64,000 nt of DNA from Marinomonas piezotolerans (GTDB lineage: Bacteria; Pseudomonadota; Gammaproteobacteria; Pseudomonadales; Marinomonadaceae): assembly GCF_003362755.1 (NCBI RefSeq), contig NZ_QKRA01000003.1, forward strand, positions 434,001 through 498,000, written 5' to 3'. Below, piece by piece: positions 61,734 through 64,000 of this stretch. How positions within the stretch are numbered: the stretch's first letter is position 1; the number at the start of each line of letters is the position of its first letter. The notes beneath the pieces were generated by a model that worked only from the letters and a program-made list of their open reading frames with translations, did no database searches and had not been told where the DNA came from. A program made the translations under genes and the position numbers.

Positions 61734-62765
61734 ATGTCAGTATTTGATCGTTATGAGCTTGCCCAATACATTGAGGAGCAAGCTCAAGTTCCAACCTTTT
61801 ATTTAAACCGCTTTGCTTCGGCGATCGTCGAAAGTGAAGATGAAGAAGTATTGGTGGAAATGAAGTTTGCCGGTAAAGAAGTGGCACCACTGGTTATGCC
61901 AATGGAGCAGGGCCAAGTTATTTACGAGCGACAAACTTCAAGCAAGAAGTTAACGCCGGCTTACACTAAGATGAAAGACATCATCACACCAAAACATGCC
62001 ATGAAACGTCGAGTGGGTGAAAAGGTTCGTGATAAAGTGACCCCTTTGCAACGCTTGAATGCTGCAACAGTTGATCAATTTGTTACCCATGACCAGCGTC
62101 TAACACGTCTGCTTGAGTATATGTGCTCTCGCGCATTTACGGACGGTAAGATTACTCTAACTTACAAAGATGATCGTCAAGCTTTGGTTGATTTCGGCCG
62201 TGATGCATCTCTAACGGTTGTTCTTGATGACTCTGCTGGTAACGAGTTCTGGAGTAACGAAAACACCAAAATCGTCGATCAGATCGATACGCATATGAAG
62301 CGCATGTCTGATGCAAAAGGCGGTGTGGCGGCAACCGATATGGTGATGCCTTTGGATGTGTGGCAACACTTCAAAAACAACGCCCAAGTCAAGGACACCC
62401 TTAACACTGATCTAGCAGGTCAGACTGGAGCCCTTGAGCGTGGGGTCACCATGCCAGATGGTATCGAGCTAAAAGGCACGCTTGGCAACAATCTGCGCGT
62501 ATGGGTGGATACTCGTACTGTTTCAATCAAAGGTGTGCAAACTGCGTTGCAACAAGCTAAGAAAGTCACCTTCTTGTCAGATGCCGTTGAAGCAACTCAG
62601 TACTTTGGGGCCATTCTTGATGTTGAGGCTATGCTTGCCATGCGCATGTACTCGAAGCACTGGAATGAAAATAGCCCGTCAGTTCGTGTGGCTGAGTCTC
62701 AATCAGCCCCGCTGGTTGCACCAGGCAATCCAAACGCTACATCCAGCATGACGGTTTTGGCGTAA
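61734..62765 (+). CDS. Major capsid protein, gpE-like
   Basis: 343 residues of the lambda E family (HK97 fold), with ERQTSSKKLTPAYTKMKDIITPKHAMKRRVGEK and the C-terminal LDVEAMLAMRMYSKHWNENSPSVRVAESQSAPL. GGAG lies upstream of the ATG. It is the main head building block. Confidence 0.92.
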   Translation: MSVFDRYELAQYIEEQAQVPTFYLNRFASAIVESEDEEVLVEMKFAGKEVAPLVMPMEQGQVIYERQTSSKKLTPAYTKMKDIITPKHAMKRRVGEKVRDKVTPLQRLNAATVDQFVTHDQRLTRLLEYMCSRAFTDGKITLTYKDDRQALVDFGRDASLTVVLDDSAGNEFWSNENTKIVDQIDTHMKRMSDAKGGVAATDMVMPLDVWQHFKNNAQVKDTLNTDLAGQTGALERGVTMPDGIELKGTLGNNLRVWVDTRTVSIKGVQTALQQAKKVTFLSDAVEATQYFGAILDVEAMLAMRMYSKHWNENSPSVRVAESQSAPLVAPGNPNATSSMTVLA

Positions 62766-62839
62766 GCCTAGCGTCTTAATCATAACCACTTAAAGCGGTA
62801 CCAGTTCACACTGGCGCCGCTTTTTATTGGGGAAATATC

Positions 62840-63292
62840 ATGACTCAAGCTCAAAAAACAAAGGCTGCAGAAGCCAAAGCAGCGGAAGAAGCCAAAGCAG
62901 CGGAAGAAGCCAAAGCAGCGGAAGAAGCCAAAGCAGCGGAAGCAGCGGAAGAGGCCAAAGCGGCGGAAGCAGCGGAAGAGGCCAAAGCGGCGGAAGAAGC
63001 CAAAGCAGCGGAAGCAGCGGAAGCAGCGGAAGAGGCCAAAGCGGCGGAAGCAGCGGAAGAGGCCAAAGCGGCGGAAGCAGCGGAAGAGGCCAAAGCAGCG
63101 GAAGAAGCCAAAGCAGCGGAAGAAGCCAAAGCAGCGGAAGAGGCCAAAGCAGCGGATGCAGCGAAGACCTCTGGTTTGGATATGATCGCGATCAATACGA
63201 TCGGAAACCACAAGCCCGGAGACAAATTCAAGGCCAAAGATAAGGCGGCATTTGATCGTTTTATCTCTTTAGGCGCCGCGAAAAAGGCGTAA
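62840..63292 (+). CDS. FI-like head protein with alanine/glutamate repeats
   Basis: 150 residues. Residues ~8-110 are tandem AKAAEEAKAAE repeats; the C-terminal ~40 residues (SGLDMIAINTIGNHKPGDKFKAKDKAAFDRFISLGAAKK) form a folded domain. GGGG lies before the ATG. Lambda FI, in the same position, is also Ala/Glu-rich and aids packaging. The repeat DNA is open in other frames, but only this frame has the folded C-terminus and the ribosome site. Confidence 0.78.
   Translation: MTQAQKTKAAEAKAAEEAKAAEEAKAAEEAKAAEAAEEAKAAEAAEEAKAAEEAKAAEAAEAAEEAKAAEAAEEAKAAEAAEEAKAAEEAKAAEEAKAAEEAKAADAAKTSGLDMIAINTIGNHKPGDKFKAKDKAAFDRFISLGAAKKA
62866..63160 (+). repeat. In-frame tandem repeats in the FI-like gene
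   Basis: Repeats of the 18-base unit AAAGCAGCGGAAGAAGCC and close variants, mixed with 9-base GCAGCGGAA units, run through most of the gene. All unit lengths are multiples of three, so unequal exchange would change length without breaking the frame. Confidence 0.9.
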
Positions 63293-63295
63293 ACC

Positions 63296-63577
63296 ATGAA
63301 AAAAGTCGAGCTATTTCGGGTCATGGCGGAAAACCTAGGTGAACCGGCTTTTCACGAAAGCGCCCCAGAGACAGAGCTTCAAGTGCGTTTCAAAAATGAC
63401 TTTCTGGATGGCGGCGACTTCGTTGGAGAAGGCAATGTGCTGACCGTTGCGGATGAGGACATTCCGCCAAACCCGATTGGCTCGATGATTACTGTAGGCG
63501 GTCAATCCTACTACATCCGTCAGCCTGTCGGTGGCGGCGCGGGCGTCACCAAGTATCAAGTTGAAAAGGTCGCGTGA
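63296..63577 (+). CDS. Head completion protein, FII-like
   Basis: 93 residues (AENLGEPAFHESAPETELQVRFKNDF ... VGGQSYYIRQPVGGGAGVTKYQVEKV), at the lambda FII position with a fitting size; FII joins tails to filled heads. Family call is moderate. Its stop overlaps the next start (TGATG). Confidence 0.6.
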   Translation: MKKVELFRVMAENLGEPAFHESAPETELQVRFKNDFLDGGDFVGEGNVLTVADEDIPPNPIGSMITVGGQSYYIRQPVGGGAGVTKYQVEKVA

Positions 63578-63987
63578 TGCATAAGATCGAAACCATATTA
63601 GAAGCCATCAAAACGGCCCTTTCAGCAGACCTAGCGCCCACGCTTGTTGAACGTTCGCCCGTTTATAAATCTGATAAACCACGAGTCTTGATTCGCCAAG
63701 GCTCTGAAAATACAGAGTCCGAGGCTTTTTTTACCGATGCCTCGTTTGAGCTGATTATAGGTCAAATCGTATTAGCGCAGTCGGATCAACTGGAAAGCAA
63801 AGCGAATGAACAGCGAGCAGTGGTTCATAAATGCTTGATGTCATTGCAGGGCATAGTACCAGGCATGATGGAGATCAGCGCTCAGCGAGTCGAAGACGCC
63901 AATATCAACAGCGAAGCGCCCGCGCTGAGCCGTGATCTTATCTATCTCGTCCGTTATCGCTACAACACGAAGGACCCAAGTTTATGA
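63577..63987 (+). CDS. Minor tail protein U-like
   Basis: 136 residues with the U-type pattern (IETILEAIKTALSADLAPTLVERSPVYK ... SRDLIYLVRYRYNTKDP). Lambda U caps the tail tube at its top. It follows FII directly, with no Z between. Its stop overlaps the start of the next gene. Confidence 0.68.
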   Translation: MHKIETILEAIKTALSADLAPTLVERSPVYKSDKPRVLIRQGSENTESEAFFTDASFELIIGQIVLAQSDQLESKANEQRAVVHKCLMSLQGIVPGMMEISAQRVEDANINSEAPALSRDLIYLVRYRYNTKDPSL

Positions 63988-64000
63988 CTAAGAAAACCAA
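63984..64000 (+). CDS. Start of next tail gene (partial)
   Basis: ATG at 63984 overlapping the previous stop, opening MTKKT, cut by the window end. In lambda order this would be the major tail protein V. Only five codons are visible, so the call rests on position. Confidence 0.4.

Larger units (their letters stand above)
34230..64000. mobile_element. Lambda-like prophage, left part; right end outside window
   Basis: From the tyrosine integrase at 34230 the genes form an unbroken phage program: integration, leftward accessory operon, immunity region, replication, a second recombinase with cargo genes, lysis, terminase, head and start of tail. The head gene order (Nu1, A, W, B, C, D, E, FI, FII, U) is lambda-like. 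The left boundary lies between ribE and the integrase (33762-34229). All structural genes seen are intact, so the prophage may be functional. Confidence 0.93.

Noticed and set aside
62780-63324. Long reading frames on the opposite strand and in another frame across the FI-like repeat
   Set aside because: They arise from the low-complexity repeat. Only the frame at 62840 has a ribosome site and a non-repetitive C-terminal domain.

Overview
The window is chromosomal DNA of a marine, halotolerant gammaproteobacterium of the Oceanospirillales type (Marinomonas or a close relative is my best guess). This rests on gene content: a full ectoine/5-hydroxyectoine cluster with its own aspartokinase (ectABC-ectD-ask), a PomAB-like (MotA/MotB family) flagellar stator, a photolyase cluster, and host genes with moderate GC and TAGAAT/GCGCGCC-type promoters. 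I cannot prove the genus from sequence alone.

Bases 1-33761 are ordinary host chromosome. In order: the end of prfB and lysS; hisC and a VF530-type small protein; xseB-ispA-dxs (isoprenoid precursors) on the minus strand; pomA-pomB (motor stator); dapB (lysine/DAP pathway); a MarR regulator; a photolyase block (phrB, a DUF523/DUF1722 protein, an FAD oxidoreductase and a divergent MerR regulator sharing a repeat-rich operator region); an NSS-family sodium symporter; the osmoprotectant operon ectA-ectB-ectC-ectD-ask; a CHASE-GGDEF-EAL protein; an HD hydrolase, a MarR regulator and a Rieske protein; PBP1b (mrcB); an extracellular solute-binding protein; divergent glycogen genes glgA/glgC; a TraB/GumN protein; and riboflavin synthase ribE. 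Intrinsic terminators separate most of these units.

From about 34 kb to beyond the right edge lies a lambda-like prophage, apparently inserted just downstream of ribE. Its left end carries a tyrosine integrase. A 12-gene leftward operon (40408 to 35416) encodes a LuxR-type HTH protein, a CsrA-like protein, RdgC, an AlpA-like excisionase candidate and several unknowns. That operon has a clear sigma70 promoter with inverted-repeat operators and a near-consensus LexA box. The immunity region (40.5-43.3 kb) holds two HTH proteins, palindromic operators, and what looks like a C4-type antisense RNA: a leader RNA with two segments complementary, in the right order, to a downstream Icd-like leader ORF. 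The rightward early operon encodes a winged-helix protein, a PAPS-reductase-fold protein, a C5-cytosine DNA methyltransferase with an odd triplicated insert, O-like and P-like replication proteins, and a second complete tyrosine recombinase. A cargo segment (51.0-53.2 kb) follows, with a reverse-oriented HslV/proteasome-like Ntn hydrolase and an AT-rich membrane protein. Then come lysis genes (holin, lysozyme-like endolysin, nested spanin pair), a gpZ-like tail protein in an unusual place, a probable cos region, and the lambda-type head module: terminase Nu1/A, W, B, C with nested scaffold, D, E, repeat-rich FI-like, FII-like and U-like. The next tail gene runs off the window.

Most likely to repay study are the C4/Icd-like immunity RNA, the prophage Ntn hydrolase cargo, the LexA-linked LuxR/CsrA/RdgC operon, and the PAPS-reductase-like protein coupled to the methyltransferase with the triplicated domain.
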